Positions 1 through 8,807 of a DNA stretch of 38,201 bases are shown one piece after another. The DNA comes from an uncultured SAR86 cluster bacterium (GTDB lineage: Bacteria; Pseudomonadota; Gammaproteobacteria; Magnimaribacterales; AG-339-G14): positions 1 to 38,201 of the forward strand of contig CACESE010000010.1 of the NCBI GenBank assembly GCA_902562135.1, in the 5' to 3' direction. The first letter of the stretch is position 1; every line of letters begins with the position of its first letter. The translations under genes and the position numbers were made by a program. A model generated the notes under the pieces. It did no database searches. It saw only the letters and a list, made by a program, of their open reading frames with translations, and was not told the origin of the DNA.

Positions 1-449
1 ATATGGATGCAGTCAGTATTTTAAAATCTGCTGAAGTTTCAGAAGAATTCATTTCAAATTCAATTCCTGAATTCGTTTTATTCTGGCGAGAGAAAAAATT
101 TAAGTCTGACGTATGGAATACTCTATTTATAAATCATGTAAGAAAAGAATGGGCAAAATTTACTAATAAAATAAATGATAAAAATAAACCAAAAAAAATG
201 ACTAAAAATTGGGAGCCCGATCCGAGTTGTTATGATGTATTGAAGATGACAAAGATAAATAGAAAATTTGCAGAACAACAGCTTGCAGAATTTAGAATTT
301 TTTGGATTGATTCAAATGAGATAATGACGTCCTGGAATTCAAAATTCATACAACATGTGAAATATAAATGGTTCAAAAAAAATCCTAAAGCCTCTGGTAT
401 CATATCTAGATTAAACGATAGAGAATGGGCAGTAGATGTCGAGTATTAA
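1..449 (+). CDS. DnaT-like protein with two tandem DnaT domains (5' partial)
   Basis: The protein resembles the DnaT-type single-stranded-DNA-binding domain used in primosome assembly and helicase loading. Two copies are visible. The second (about residues 69-125 counted from the ATG at position 3) starts with the typical W-x-P motif (NWEPDP) and ends SWNSKFIQHVKYKW. The first ends VWNTLFINHVRKEW but lacks its W-x-P start, so the real N-terminus very probably lies left of the window; the frame is open to the edge. The last 14 bases overlap the lambda P-like loader gene, which suggests translational coupling and a joint role at the replication fork. A charged, Lys/Asn-rich linker separates the repeats. 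The domain call is fairly firm; the exact role (restart or initiation) is inferred. Confidence 0.7.
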   Translation, partial: MDAVSILKSAEVSEEFISNSIPEFVLFWREKKFKSDVWNTLFINHVRKEWAKFTNKINDKNKPKKMTKNWEPDPSCYDVLKMTKINRKFAEQQLAEFRIFWIDSNEIMTSWNSKFIQHVKYKWFKKNPKASGIISRLNDREWAVDVEY

Positions 450-1020
450 AGTACCAAATAATAAAGTAGAGCTTATAAATCTAATTTTTACTCAGCTTGA
501 AGTTACTTACCATAATCAATTTCATAAGGCTTACCCTGATAAGAATAGTTTAAATTTAGCTAAACAACTTTGGCTGAGTCAGTTACAAAAATTTGAAGAA
601 AAAATAATTTTCGATAGCGTTAATTTTTTGATGACGTCATCTGAATTCCTTCCGAGCTTATCTAAATTAATGATCACGTGCAAAGAATCAAAAATTAAGC
701 TATGCGGAATTCCAAATGTTACTCAGGCTTATAGAGAAGCATGCAATGCCAAGAATAATTTTGAAAAATTTACTTGGTCGCATCCTATTGTTTTTTACAT
801 TGGTTCTGAGACGGGTTGGGATTTTCTTTGGACTCAGCCAGAAAAAGAATCTTATAAAGAATTTATGTCAAATTATAATGTCTTTGTAGAAGACTTTATA
901 AATGGAAAAGTTTTTAATAATCCCAATTTTCCCGAACTCCCTAAAGATATAAAAATTAAACCAAATAAGACTGCACAACTTACTCAAATTCAAAAATTAA
1001 AGAATAAGCTTATTAATTAA
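436..1020 (+). CDS. Phage lambda P-like replicative helicase loader
   Basis: This 194-residue protein resembles the replication protein P family, which recruits and opens the DnaB helicase. Family features seen are the N-terminal helical segment with a conserved LW..QL stretch, the SSEFLPSLSKL segment, the VTQAYREACNA helix, and the G-(S/T)-E-TGWDFLW-like region around residue 130, followed by a basic C-terminal tail. Lambda P-type proteins lack a P-loop, and none is seen here, which argues against a DnaC-type AAA+ loader. The ATG lies inside the 3' end of the DnaT-domain gene (14-base overlap). No other phage genes (integrase, O protein, structural genes) are visible, so this looks like a domesticated chromosomal loader rather than prophage. 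The family call is moderately confident. Confidence 0.65.
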   Translation: MSSIKVPNNKVELINLIFTQLEVTYHNQFHKAYPDKNSLNLAKQLWLSQLQKFEEKIIFDSVNFLMTSSEFLPSLSKLMITCKESKIKLCGIPNVTQAYREACNAKNNFEKFTWSHPIVFYIGSETGWDFLWTQPEKESYKEFMSNYNVFVEDFINGKVFNNPNFPELPKDIKIKPNKTAQLTQIQKLKNKLIN

Positions 1021-1063
1021 TTCCTTAATTCCTTGAGATAAAAATTTTTACACTTATAGTAAT

Positions 1064-1099
1064 GTTAGCGCTGTTAACTTATATGTTGACAGTGTAAAC
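1064..1099. promoter_or_regulatory. Two 15-bp palindromic operator-like boxes before the RND pump
   Basis: GTTGACAGTGTAAAC (1085-1099) is a palindrome with arms GTTgACA and GTTtACA around a central G. GTTAGCGCTGTTAAC (1064-1078) is a weaker copy matching it at 10 of 15 positions. Their centres (1071 and 1092) are 21 bases apart, two helical turns. A further half-site, TTTACACT, lies at 1047-1054. The downstream box covers the -35 hexamer, as expected for a TetR-type repressor controlling an efflux operon. The regulator is not in this window; SlmA has a different known site. Confidence 0.5.
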
Positions 1100-1113
1100 T
1101 TAAAATATATTAT
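1086..1113 (+). promoter_or_regulatory. Sigma-70-like promoter of the RND pump operon
   Basis: A consensus -35 TTGACA (1086-1091) and a -10 TATTAT (1108-1113) are separated by 16 bases. Transcription would begin near 1120, only a few bases before the ATG at 1124, so the message would be almost leaderless. The -35 is inside the palindromic box at 1085-1099. Confidence 0.5.
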
Positions 1114-1123
1114 ACGCTTTGCA

Positions 1124-2191
1124 ATGACTAAATTATTGGCTTTTAAAAACTATCTTACTACTCGATCTAATATTGAGTGGTCCATCATGTTCATATCTTT
1201 TGCAATGATTTGGATGATATCTGGCTATTTCTATCAACCCGAAATTCAGACTCAAGAAGTTGTAAAAGACGATATTACCGTCAGGGTCATTAATCAAAAC
1301 TCTATTCCCTATCAAGAAGAAATTTTAATCAAAGGATTTGCCGAGGCTGATAAGAAAGTTGAATTAAAATCTGAAACTTCTGGAAAAGTGACTGCCCTAC
1401 CCATTCAACAAGGCTCTTTCGTAAGAGAAGGAGATGTAATTTGTTCTTTATTCGTTGCAGAAAAGGAATCTTTTTTTAAAAAAGCAGAATTAGAATTTAA
1501 ATCCGCCAAAAAATTATTTGATGAAGGCTTATATTCGTCTAACCAACTCCAGAATATTAAATCTAATTTTGAAAGAGCAAAACTAGAATTGGATAACGCT
1601 TCAATTAAAGCTCCCTTTGATGGCATAGTTGACAGAATTGCAATTGATGAAGGAGATTTTTTAACTCGAGGCAGTACTTGTGCCACTTTACTTGACCTAG
1701 ACCCTATGATTCTTGCTGGTGAGATTTCTGAATCTGATCTTATGAATATTTCAAAAGGTTCGCCTGCGCTGATTGAAACAATAGATGGAAATAAGTTTAA
1801 TGGAAAAATTTCTTATATTGCTTCATCTGCTAACCCCGTAACTCATACATTTAGAATTGAGGTTGAAGTAGAGAATAAACAAAATCTTATAAAAGATGGA
1901 GCTTCTGCAAAGATTTTCATTTCAGGTAAAGAACAGTTAGCTAATTTAGTCCCTCTTTCTATTTTAAGACTTGATGATCAAGGAAATTTGGGCGTGAGGT
2001 TAATTTCTAGTCAAGGCACAGTAGAATTTAAAAAAATTGATTTGATTCAGGATACAAAAAATGGAGTATGGGTTTCAGGATTGCCTTCTTCATCTAAAAT
2101 TATCACAGTAGGTCAAGATTATGTAAACGACGGAGAAAAAGTAAACTTCGCTTTGGATCAAAGATTAAATCCTAATGAAAAGCTTAATTAA
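1124..2191 (+). CDS. RND efflux periplasmic adaptor subunit (HlyD/MFP family)
   Basis: This 355-residue membrane-fusion protein links an inner-membrane RND pump to an outer-membrane channel. One N-terminal hydrophobic segment (about residues 20-36) anchors it in the inner membrane. A biotinyl-lipoyl hairpin follows: the first half near ETSGKVTALPIQQGSFVREG and the second near IKAPFDGIVDRIAIDEGDFL, split by a short coiled-coil hairpin (about 115-160). Beta-barrel and membrane-proximal domains follow. The last 17 bases overlap the permease gene. The ATG at 1124 sits just after the predicted transcription start; an alternative ATG at residue 22 would still leave a membrane segment but a shortened one. 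No TolC-like gene is present in the window, so the outer channel is probably encoded elsewhere. Substrate unknown. Confidence 0.85.
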   Translation: MTKLLAFKNYLTTRSNIEWSIMFISFAMIWMISGYFYQPEIQTQEVVKDDITVRVINQNSIPYQEEILIKGFAEADKKVELKSETSGKVTALPIQQGSFVREGDVICSLFVAEKESFFKKAELEFKSAKKLFDEGLYSSNQLQNIKSNFERAKLELDNASIKAPFDGIVDRIAIDEGDFLTRGSTCATLLDLDPMILAGEISESDLMNISKGSPALIETIDGNKFNGKISYIASSANPVTHTFRIEVEVENKQNLIKDGASAKIFISGKEQLANLVPLSILRLDDQGNLGVRLISSQGTVEFKKIDLIQDTKNGVWVSGLPSSSKIITVGQDYVNDGEKVNFALDQRLNPNEKLN

Positions 2192-5100
2192 CTTTTTTAT
2201 AGAAAGGTACAGATCTACCTTCACTATTCTATCTTTCATCATAGCTAGTGGTTTTGCTTCCTTATCTCAAATTCCCGCTTCAGCTTATGCCGACATAAAT
2301 ATTCCTTATGTTTTCGTTAGTACTTTTTATGACGGTGTTTCTCCTGAGGATGCAGAGAGATTAATAGCTAAACCTCTTGAGAATAAGTTAAAAACCGTAG
2401 ATGAACTTGTAAAAATAGAGTCCTACAGCAGGGAAAGCATGTCTTACATCATATTAGAATTCCCTACCTCATATCCAGTTGAAAAATCAGTCCAAGATGT
2501 CAAAGACGCTGTAGATGAAGTAATTCCAGAATTACCACAGGATGCGGAACAACCTCAAGTAATAGAATTTACACTGGATGAATTTCCTGTGATGAATATA
2601 AATATTGCGTCGCAAAATGCAACAGACAGAGAATTACTCAACTTAGCAAAATCCTTACAAGATGAAATAGAAAAGCTTCCTGGCATTCTAGAGGCAAATA
2701 TTAATGGAATTCCAGATGAAGTGCTTGAAGCCGAGATAAATAAAACAAAATTAGATAGTTATCGAGTATCTCCCTACGTTTTATACAATGCAATCTCACA
2801 GAACAATAAAGCTATTCCCGCAGGAAAAATAGTTTCTAGCACAGGAGAATTTTACGTTTCAGTTCCTTCAGTTTTTGAAACCTTAGAAGATGTTGGAAAT
2901 ATACCCATACTAGAAGACAACAATGCAGTAGTCACTTTAGATGACTTAGTAAAGCTCAAAAGAACTTTCAAAGATAAAGACTCAATTGCAAATGTTAATG
3001 GAGAAAGAGCTGTTGCTGTCACTATTTTTAAAAAAAGTGATGCCAGAGAAGTTGTAGTTGCTCGACAAGTTAATAACATTGTTGATGAAGCAAAAAAATT
3101 CTTACCAGAAGGTATGGAAATCATAATAACTGAAGACCGAACCGACATGTCTGTTGAATTAGTCTCAGAATTAATGGGAAATATCATGACTGCGCTAGTA
3201 TTAGTTATGACTCTGGTAGTTGCTGCTATGGGCATAAGATCATCTTTACTTGTGGGTTTATCAATACCAACTTGTATTTTATTTGCTTGTCTTTTCTTAT
3301 CTCCCATTGGCTACACTTTCAATTTTATGGTCTGCTTTGGAATCTTAATTTCATTAGGTATGTTAATAGATGGAGCGGTTGTGGTTGTTGAATACGCTGA
3401 TAGAAAAATGAGCGAAGGATATGATAAAAAAGAAGCTTACAGGATTGCAGGAACTAGAATGTTTTGGCCCGTTGTTGTTTCCATTTTGACTACATTAGCA
3501 ATCTTTTTCCCATTTATTTTTTGGGAAGGCATGTCAGGTCAGTTTATGAGGCCAATGATTGTCACTCTTGTAGCCGTTTTAAGTGGCTCCATACTTTACG
3601 CATTAATATTTACTCCTGCTATAGGATCTATTTTTGGTAACCTCGGAAATAGAAACGATAAATCTTTAGAAAATTCTTTGGTCTTAGAATCTGGAGATCC
3701 AAAATCTCTTGGAGGTTTCACTGGAAGGTATGCGAGATTTTTAGATAAAGTTTTAGAATATCCTTTCAAAGTAATTACTTTTATTTTTCTCATTGTCATC
3801 AGTATTTATGTTGTATTTTTTCAACATGGTCCTGGTGGAAACTTTTTCGTAGAAGAAGATCCAGACACAATTATTGTTGAAGTAGAGGGTAGAGGTAATT
3901 TAAATACAGAGGAAAAGTTTAGCTTCTTACAGGAAGTTCAAGAAGTTGTAATGACCGTGCCTGGTCCAGAAACAATAAGCATGCAACAGGCAGGAACAGA
4001 CGATCCTAGGGAAAGAGGCAACTCAGACAGACTGGGCGCAATTTTTATCGAAATGCCATTTGATAAAGATGTTCATGTTCAATCTGGAGCAGACGTATTA
4101 TTAGAATTACAAGATAAATTAAAGGATACTCCCGGTTTAAATGTCACCATCAGAGAGAGAAACAACGGGCCTCCAGTTGGTTCTCCGATTGAAATAGATG
4201 TCTTTGGCAGTGATTACGACATGGTTTATGAAGCTACTGAAGCTTTGGCCAACTACATGAAAAATAGTATTCCTGGTGTTATGAACACTTACACTACTAT
4301 TCCTACCAAGCAATTAAAATGGAAGATTAAAATCGATAAAGAAAAAGCTTCTCAGTATGGTGTGGAAACTGCTGATATTGGCGCAGCAATTCAATTCATG
4401 ACAAATGGTGTAAAAGTTGGAGAATATAGACCAGACGACGTAGACGAAGAATTGGACATTAGAATTAGATTTCCTAAAGAAGAAAGAAGATTGGACATGT
4501 TTGAGAATCTAAACGTGCTTACTAATTTTGGTTCGGTACCACTGAGCAGTTTTGTATCATACGAACCAGAATATGAAGCTCCTTACATAAGAAGAGTTTC
4601 TGGGGAAAGAGCTTTCACAATAGCTGCAGATTATGCTCCTGGAGCATTAACTCAAGACGTTATTCCCCTTCTTAATCAATGGATTGCAGATGCTCAGGAA
4701 TATAATGACTTAGAATTTATTTTTGGCGGAGAACAAGAAGAAACTGACAAAAATGCAGCTTTTATGAGAGGCGCCGCTGCAATTGGCGTTTTTCTAATGG
4801 CTATACTTTTAACAATTCAACTCAACAGTTTTTTTCAAGTGTGGATTGTAATTTCAGCAATTTTCCTTTCAACAGCTGGAGTTTACCTTGGGCTAACCAT
4901 AACTCAAACTCCAATGAGCTTTCTTTTCACAAATCTTGGAATAATAGCGCTTGCTGGAATTGTGGTTAACAATAATATTGTTTTGGTAGACACTTTTAAT
5001 ATTTTAAGACGGGAAAACAAAAATACTCCTTTGAAGGAAATAATAATTAGAACTGCGTCTCAAAGACTTCGACCGATAATTCTTACAACCGCAACAACTG

Positions 5101-5342
5101 TTATTGGCTTGCTACCCTTGGCTTCAGGCTTTGGGGTAGACTTATTAGCTCGAGATGTTGAGATTGGAGGCAGAGTCGCAGAATGGTGGAGTCCAATGTC
5201 TTTTGCCGTTGTCTGGGGTCTAACCTTTTCAGCTTTTTTAACATTGATATTAACACCTTGTTGGTTAATGCTTCCTGAAAAAATAAAACATTTCTTTGTA
5301 CAAACTAAATCTGTAAAATCAGACTCTTTGATAAATGAGTAA
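2175..5342 (+). CDS. RND efflux transporter permease (HAE1/AcrB-like)
   Basis: This 1055-residue inner-membrane antiporter is of full RND length. TM1 is near residues 13-33, followed by the first large periplasmic loop, TM2-6 (about 330-480), TM7 near 535, a second large loop, and TM8-12 at about 865-1035. In TM4 the motif reads [17 protein letters not shown]399 occupies the place of AcrB D407, but the next residue is Gly instead of the second Asp. In TM10 the usual K-N pair reads N932-N933. It therefore belongs to RND branches with a different proton relay from AcrB. It overlaps the adaptor gene by 17 bases and xseB by 8, so it is probably co-transcribed with both. The substrate cannot be read from the sequence. 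Confidence 0.88.
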   Translation: MKSLINFFIERYRSTFTILSFIIASGFASLSQIPASAYADINIPYVFVSTFYDGVSPEDAERLIAKPLENKLKTVDELVKIESYSRESMSYIILEFPTSYPVEKSVQDVKDAVDEVIPELPQDAEQPQVIEFTLDEFPVMNINIASQNATDRELLNLAKSLQDEIEKLPGILEANINGIPDEVLEAEINKTKLDSYRVSPYVLYNAISQNNKAIPAGKIVSSTGEFYVSVPSVFETLEDVGNIPILEDNNAVVTLDDLVKLKRTFKDKDSIANVNGERAVAVTIFKKSDAREVVVARQVNNIVDEAKKFLPEGMEIIITEDRTDMSVELVSELMGNIMTALVLVMTLVVAAMGIRSSLLVGLSIPTCILFACLFLSPIGYTFNFMVCFGILISLGMLIDGAVVVVEYADRKMSEGYDKKEAYRIAGTRMFWPVVVSILTTLAIFFPFIFWEGMSGQFMRPMIVTLVAVLSGSILYALIFTPAIGSIFGNLGNRNDKSLENSLVLESGDPKSLGGFTGRYARFLDKVLEYPFKVITFIFLIVISIYVVFFQHGPGGNFFVEEDPDTIIVEVEGRGNLNTEEKFSFLQEVQEVVMTVPGPETISMQQAGTDDPRERGNSDRLGAIFIEMPFDKDVHVQSGADVLLELQDKLKDTPGLNVTIRERNNGPPVGSPIEIDVFGSDYDMVYEATEALANYMKNSIPGVMNTYTTIPTKQLKWKIKIDKEKASQYGVETADIGAAIQFMTNGVKVGEYRPDDVDEELDIRIRFPKEERRLDMFENLNVLTNFGSVPLSSFVSYEPEYEAPYIRRVSGERAFTIAADYAPGALTQDVIPLLNQWIADAQEYNDLEFIFGGEQEETDKNAAFMRGAAAIGVFLMAILLTIQLNSFFQVWIVISAIFLSTAGVYLGLTITQTPMSFLFTNLGIIALAGIVVNNNIVLVDTFNILRRENKNTPLKEIIIRTASQRLRPIILTTATTVIGLLPLASGFGVDLLARDVEIGGRVAEWWSPMSFAVVWGLTFSAFLTLILTPCWLMLPEKIKHFFVQTKSVKSDSLINE

Positions 5343-5571
5343 ACAAGAAAATAACAAAGATTTTGAAACTTCTTTGAAAAAATTAGAACAGATTGTCTCG
5401 GATCTAGAAAACGGTGACCTCCCATTGGAAGAATCGATTAAAACATTTGAAGAAGGAGTAAAGCTAACAAAGCATTGTCAAAATCTACTATCAAAAGCTG
5501 AATTAAAAATTCAAAAACTTGTCGAGAGTAAAGATGGGTCTATAGACTTAGAAGCTTTCGAAGATGAATAA
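5335..5571 (+). CDS. xseB: Exodeoxyribonuclease VII small subunit
   Basis: XseB binds along the helical arms of XseA to form the single-strand-specific exonuclease VII. The 78-residue protein has the family's signature: [32 protein letters not shown] in two amphipathic helices, then LTKHCQNLL, with an acidic tail. The length is normal. The ATG overlaps the permease stop by 8 bases and the end overlaps ispA by 8, giving xseB-ispA-dxs in the classical gammaproteobacterial order. The large subunit gene xseA is not in the window. Cytoplasmic. Confidence 0.93.
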   Translation: MSKQENNKDFETSLKKLEQIVSDLENGDLPLEESIKTFEEGVKLTKHCQNLLSKAELKIQKLVESKDGSIDLEAFEDE

Positions 5572-6457
5572 AAAAGTCGATTATCTGGAAAAAAACCTTT
5601 CTAGAATTAATAAAGCTCTAATCGATTCACTTCCCAAAAAAAATTTTTCTGAGATTACTGAAGCAATTCATTATTCTGTGATGAATGGTGGCAAAAGAAT
5701 GCGACCACAATTGATGCTACTCATGGCAGAATCTTTAAAAGTAGAAGTAAAAAACAAGACAATAGACCTAATGGCTGCAGCTGGAGAATTAATTCATTGC
5801 TATTCGCTCATTCATGACGACTTGCCTGCTATGGATGATGATGATTTTAGACGAGGTAAACCTAGCTGTCATAAGAAATTTAGTGAAGCAGTAGCTATTT
5901 TAGCTGGCGATGCAATACAGCCATTATCCTTAGAAATACTAACTTCAATAAAAGATGAAAACTTATCTGCCTCCTCAAAGTGCGAAATAATAAATATTTT
6001 TGCAAGAGCTTGCGGCCCTAAGGGAATGGTTGAAGGACAAAACTTAGATATCCAAGCCGAAGGTAAAAAGTTAAGCGAAAAAGACCTAGATAAACTTCAT
6101 TACCTAAAAACCGGAAAGCTAATTGAGGCTTGTGTGTTATCAGTTTGCAATTTAAAAAAAGGCATTAAACCTGATGAAGTAAAAAAATTAATAATTTTTG
6201 CTAAAAAATTTGGGTTAGCGTTTCAAATAAGAGACGACATTTTAGACGTGATTGGAAAAGAGAAAGAAATTGGAAAGCCTGTTGGATCAGATCAAATTAA
6301 AAATAAATCTACATATGCCTCTACTTTAGGAATAGAAAAATCCCAAAATAAAGCTGATAACCTTTCTAAAGAAGCTGTAAAAATCCTCTCGTCTTTACCA
6401 TATGATACTGAAAAACTTGAAAACTTGTGTCATCTAATAGTTCAAAGGCAGTCATAA
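5564..6457 (+). CDS. ispA: Farnesyl diphosphate synthase (short-chain polyprenyl synthase)
   Basis: IspA condenses IPP with DMAPP and then GPP to make farnesyl diphosphate, the precursor of undecaprenyl and quinone side chains. The 297-residue protein shows GGKRMRP near the N-terminus, the first Asp-rich motif DDLPAMD with the bacterial two-residue insertion, then [13 protein letters not shown], a KTG motif near 185, and the second Asp-rich motif QIRDDILD. All catalytic aspartates are present. Its ATG overlaps xseB by 8 bases, and dxs starts on the very next base after its stop. Placement beside dxs joins the first and a late step of isoprenoid synthesis in one operon. Confidence 0.94.
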   Translation: MNKKVDYLEKNLSRINKALIDSLPKKNFSEITEAIHYSVMNGGKRMRPQLMLLMAESLKVEVKNKTIDLMAAAGELIHCYSLIHDDLPAMDDDDFRRGKPSCHKKFSEAVAILAGDAIQPLSLEILTSIKDENLSASSKCEIINIFARACGPKGMVEGQNLDIQAEGKKLSEKDLDKLHYLKTGKLIEACVLSVCNLKKGIKPDEVKKLIIFAKKFGLAFQIRDDILDVIGKEKEIGKPVGSDQIKNKSTYASTLGIEKSQNKADNLSKEAVKILSSLPYDTEKLENLCHLIVQRQS

Positions 6458-8332
6458 ATGAAAAGTTTCAGTGAAATACCAACTGACTCCCCTACAACAC
6501 CTTTGTTGGATAAGTTAAATTTACCTGATGACATAGGAGAACTCACAAAAAAAGAACTCTATGAGCTTGCTGATGAAGTAAGAGAATTTTTACTTTATTC
6601 TGTTGGTCAATCTGGTGGTCATTTCGGAGCTGGCTTAGGAGTAGTAGAGTTGTCTGTTGCTTTACATCATGTTTTTGATTCACCCTCAGATAAAATAATT
6701 TGGGACGTTGGTCATCAAGCTTATCCTCATAAAATTCTTACAGGACGAAAAGAAAGTTTAAATACAATTCGTAAGAAAAACGGATTGCATCCTTTTCCTT
6801 CTCGGGATGAAAGCGTGCATGATGCTTTTGGTGTAGGTCACTCCAGCACTTCTATAAGCGCTGCCTTAGGGATGTCTCGTGCTGAAAATTCAAACATTCA
6901 TAAACAGATTGCTGTTATCGGTGACGGGGCTATTACTGGCGGAATGGCATTTGAAGCTTTAGCGCACGCAGGTTCTCTTGAAGACGATGATCTTTTAATA
7001 ATTTTGAATGATAACAACATGTCTATTTCCAATAATATTGGAGGTATTTCAAATTATTTAAACAAAATTTGGTCAAGTAAATGGTATACACAAATTAGAG
7101 AAGGAGGAAAAAAGGCTTTGAGATTTATTCCATCAGCTAAAAGGTTTGCAAGTAAAGCTGAAATTCATTTCAAAGGAATGTTTACACCTGGAGCAATTTT
7201 TGAGGAGTTGGGCTTCCATTACATTGGACCTATTGATGGACATGACTTAAATTTTTTAATTGAAACTCTAAATAATCTAAAAACTTTAAAAGGCCCTAAA
7301 TTTCTTCATATTATTACAACTAAGGGTAAAGGCTATCTCCCTGCTGAAGAAGATCCTATTGGTTACCATGCGATTTCAAAAATGCCGTCTCCTAATGAAA
7401 AAATTATCAATACAAAGACAAAATATTCAGACATCTTTGGCGAGTGGGCCTGTAACACTGCACAAGAAGACAAAAATTTTATTGCCATAACGCCGGCCAT
7501 GACAGAAGGCTCGGGACTGGTAAATTTTTCACAAACTTTCCCAGATCAATTCTATGATGTTGCTATTGCAGAACAACACAGTATGACTTTTGCAGCTGGC
7601 TTAGCATGTGCTGGAAAAAAACCGGTTTTAGCTATTTATTCAACTTTTTTACAAAGAGCCTATGACCAATTAATTCACGACGTAGCTATTCAAAATTTAG
7701 ACGTTTTAATGGCTATTGATAGAGCTGGTTTTGTTGGTGAAGATGGAGCTACACATGCCGGAATTTTTGATCTTACCTTTCTAAGGTGTATTCCCAACTT
7801 AACAGTTATGACTCCAGCAAACGAAGATGAATTATGGAAAATGCTCAATACGGGTTATTTATTGAAAGGTCCGGTTGCAGTTAGGTACCCCAGAGGTTCC
7901 GGGCCTGGTGAAAAAATAGAAAATACTAATGCAACTATAGAAATTGGAAAAGCTAGAATAATCAAGGAAACAGAAAATGATATCGCCCTGCTCTCATTTG
8001 GTTCTCTTTTAGATTTAGCTAGCGAAATATCTAATGAATTAAATTCAAGTTTAATAGATATGCGTTTTGTAAAACCCTTAGACGAAAGCTTAATCTTATC
8101 CCTAGCTCAAAAGCATAAACTTCTCGTTACTTTAGAAGAAAACGTAGTGGCAGGAGGCGCTGGATCTGCAGTCAATGAAATTCTGAATAAAAATTTATTA
8201 ACTTGCGAGATCTTAAATATTGGAATACCAGATCATTTTCCTTCGATTGGCACTCCATCAGATCAGAAAATAGAAGCAGGCCTTGATAAAGAAAGAATTC
8301 TTAAAACAATAGATAAAAAATTAAACTCGTAA
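6458..8332 (+). CDS. dxs: 1-deoxy-D-xylulose-5-phosphate synthase
   Basis: Dxs condenses pyruvate and glyceraldehyde 3-phosphate with thiamine diphosphate, the first step of the MEP isoprenoid pathway. At 624 residues it has normal length. Visible motifs are the WDVGHQAYPHKILTGR segment, the ThDP-binding GDGAITGG ... NDNNMSIS motif, the DGHD segment near residue 260, the catalytic-Glu motif AEQHSMTFAAGLA in the pyrimidine domain, and the transketolase C-terminal domain. ATG directly follows the ispA stop without a gap. Its 3' end overlaps the convergent pgpA gene by 32 bases. Its cofactor-related neighbour thiL makes ThDP, the cofactor of this enzyme, though on the opposite strand. Confidence 0.96.
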   Translation: MKSFSEIPTDSPTTPLLDKLNLPDDIGELTKKELYELADEVREFLLYSVGQSGGHFGAGLGVVELSVALHHVFDSPSDKIIWDVGHQAYPHKILTGRKESLNTIRKKNGLHPFPSRDESVHDAFGVGHSSTSISAALGMSRAENSNIHKQIAVIGDGAITGGMAFEALAHAGSLEDDDLLIILNDNNMSISNNIGGISNYLNKIWSSKWYTQIREGGKKALRFIPSAKRFASKAEIHFKGMFTPGAIFEELGFHYIGPIDGHDLNFLIETLNNLKTLKGPKFLHIITTKGKGYLPAEEDPIGYHAISKMPSPNEKIINTKTKYSDIFGEWACNTAQEDKNFIAITPAMTEGSGLVNFSQTFPDQFYDVAIAEQHSMTFAAGLACAGKKPVLAIYSTFLQRAYDQLIHDVAIQNLDVLMAIDRAGFVGEDGATHAGIFDLTFLRCIPNLTVMTPANEDELWKMLNTGYLLKGPVAVRYPRGSGPGEKIENTNATIEIGKARIIKETENDIALLSFGSLLDLASEISNELNSSLIDMRFVKPLDESLILSLAQKHKLLVTLEENVVAGGAGSAVNEILNKNLLTCEILNIGIPDHFPSIGTPSDQKIEAGLDKERILKTIDKKLNS

Positions 8333-8807
8333 CAATTGCAGAATAAACTCCAGCAATCAAATCATCAGCAACTATACCAAATCCATTTTTGAAGTTTTTA
8401 TCAATAAGATTTATAGGTATAGGCTTCCAAATGTCAAATATTCGAAAGAATATAAAAGCTAATAAAGAAAATAATAGAAGCTCCTTCACCATTAAGATGC
8501 CAGCAGCAGGAAGACAAGCAACCCAAAGTCCTGCAAATTCATCAAGAACAATACTCTTCTGATCTTTTTCACTTTGAGGTAAGGAAAGAGTAGCTTTTTC
8601 ACAAATCCAAATTGAAAAAAAAATAATTAAACCCGTAACTAATATTACAATCTGCAAATTCCAAGCAAAATAAATTACTAAAAAAATATATGAGCAAAGA
8701 GCAACTAACGATCCCCAAGTTCCTGGCGCAATTGGTAAATGACCAATCCCGAATAAAGTCGCAATAAAGGAAAAGGGAGATGAAAAGACCGAAAAACTTT
8801 TACTCAT
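8301..8807 (-). CDS. pgpA: Phosphatidylglycerophosphatase A
   Basis: PgpA removes the phosphate from phosphatidylglycerophosphate to give phosphatidylglycerol at the inner membrane. The 168-residue protein has four hydrophobic segments and the family motifs APGTWGSLVAL near residue 27, DEFAGLWVA near 88 and FRIFDIWKPIPI near 120. The ATG overlaps the thiL stop by 8 bases; the thiL-pgpA pair is conserved in gammaproteobacteria, normally behind nusB, whereas here nusB is 10 kb away. Its last 32 bases are antisense to the dxs 3' end. Confidence 0.92.
   Translation of the reverse strand: MSKSFSVFSSPFSFIATLFGIGHLPIAPGTWGSLVALCSYIFLVIYFAWNLQIVILVTGLIIFFSIWICEKATLSLPQSEKDQKSIVLDEFAGLWVACLPAAGILMVKELLLFSLLAFIFFRIFDIWKPIPINLIDKNFKNGFGIVADDLIAGVYSAIVTSLIFYLLF

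Noticed and set aside
630-641. Perfect 12-base palindrome GATGACGTCATC, with a related ATGACGTC at 324-331.
   Set aside because: Both lie inside coding sequence of unrelated frames, and short palindromes like this are expected by chance at this scale; no further copies or spacing pattern were seen.
436-1020. Prophage remnant at the left edge.
   Set aside because: Only the lambda P-like gene has phage affinity; no integrase, structural gene, attachment repeat or change in base composition was seen.
5060-5425. Open frame antisense to the permease and xseB ends.
   Set aside because: It crosses two well-supported genes on the other strand and has no recognisable domain.
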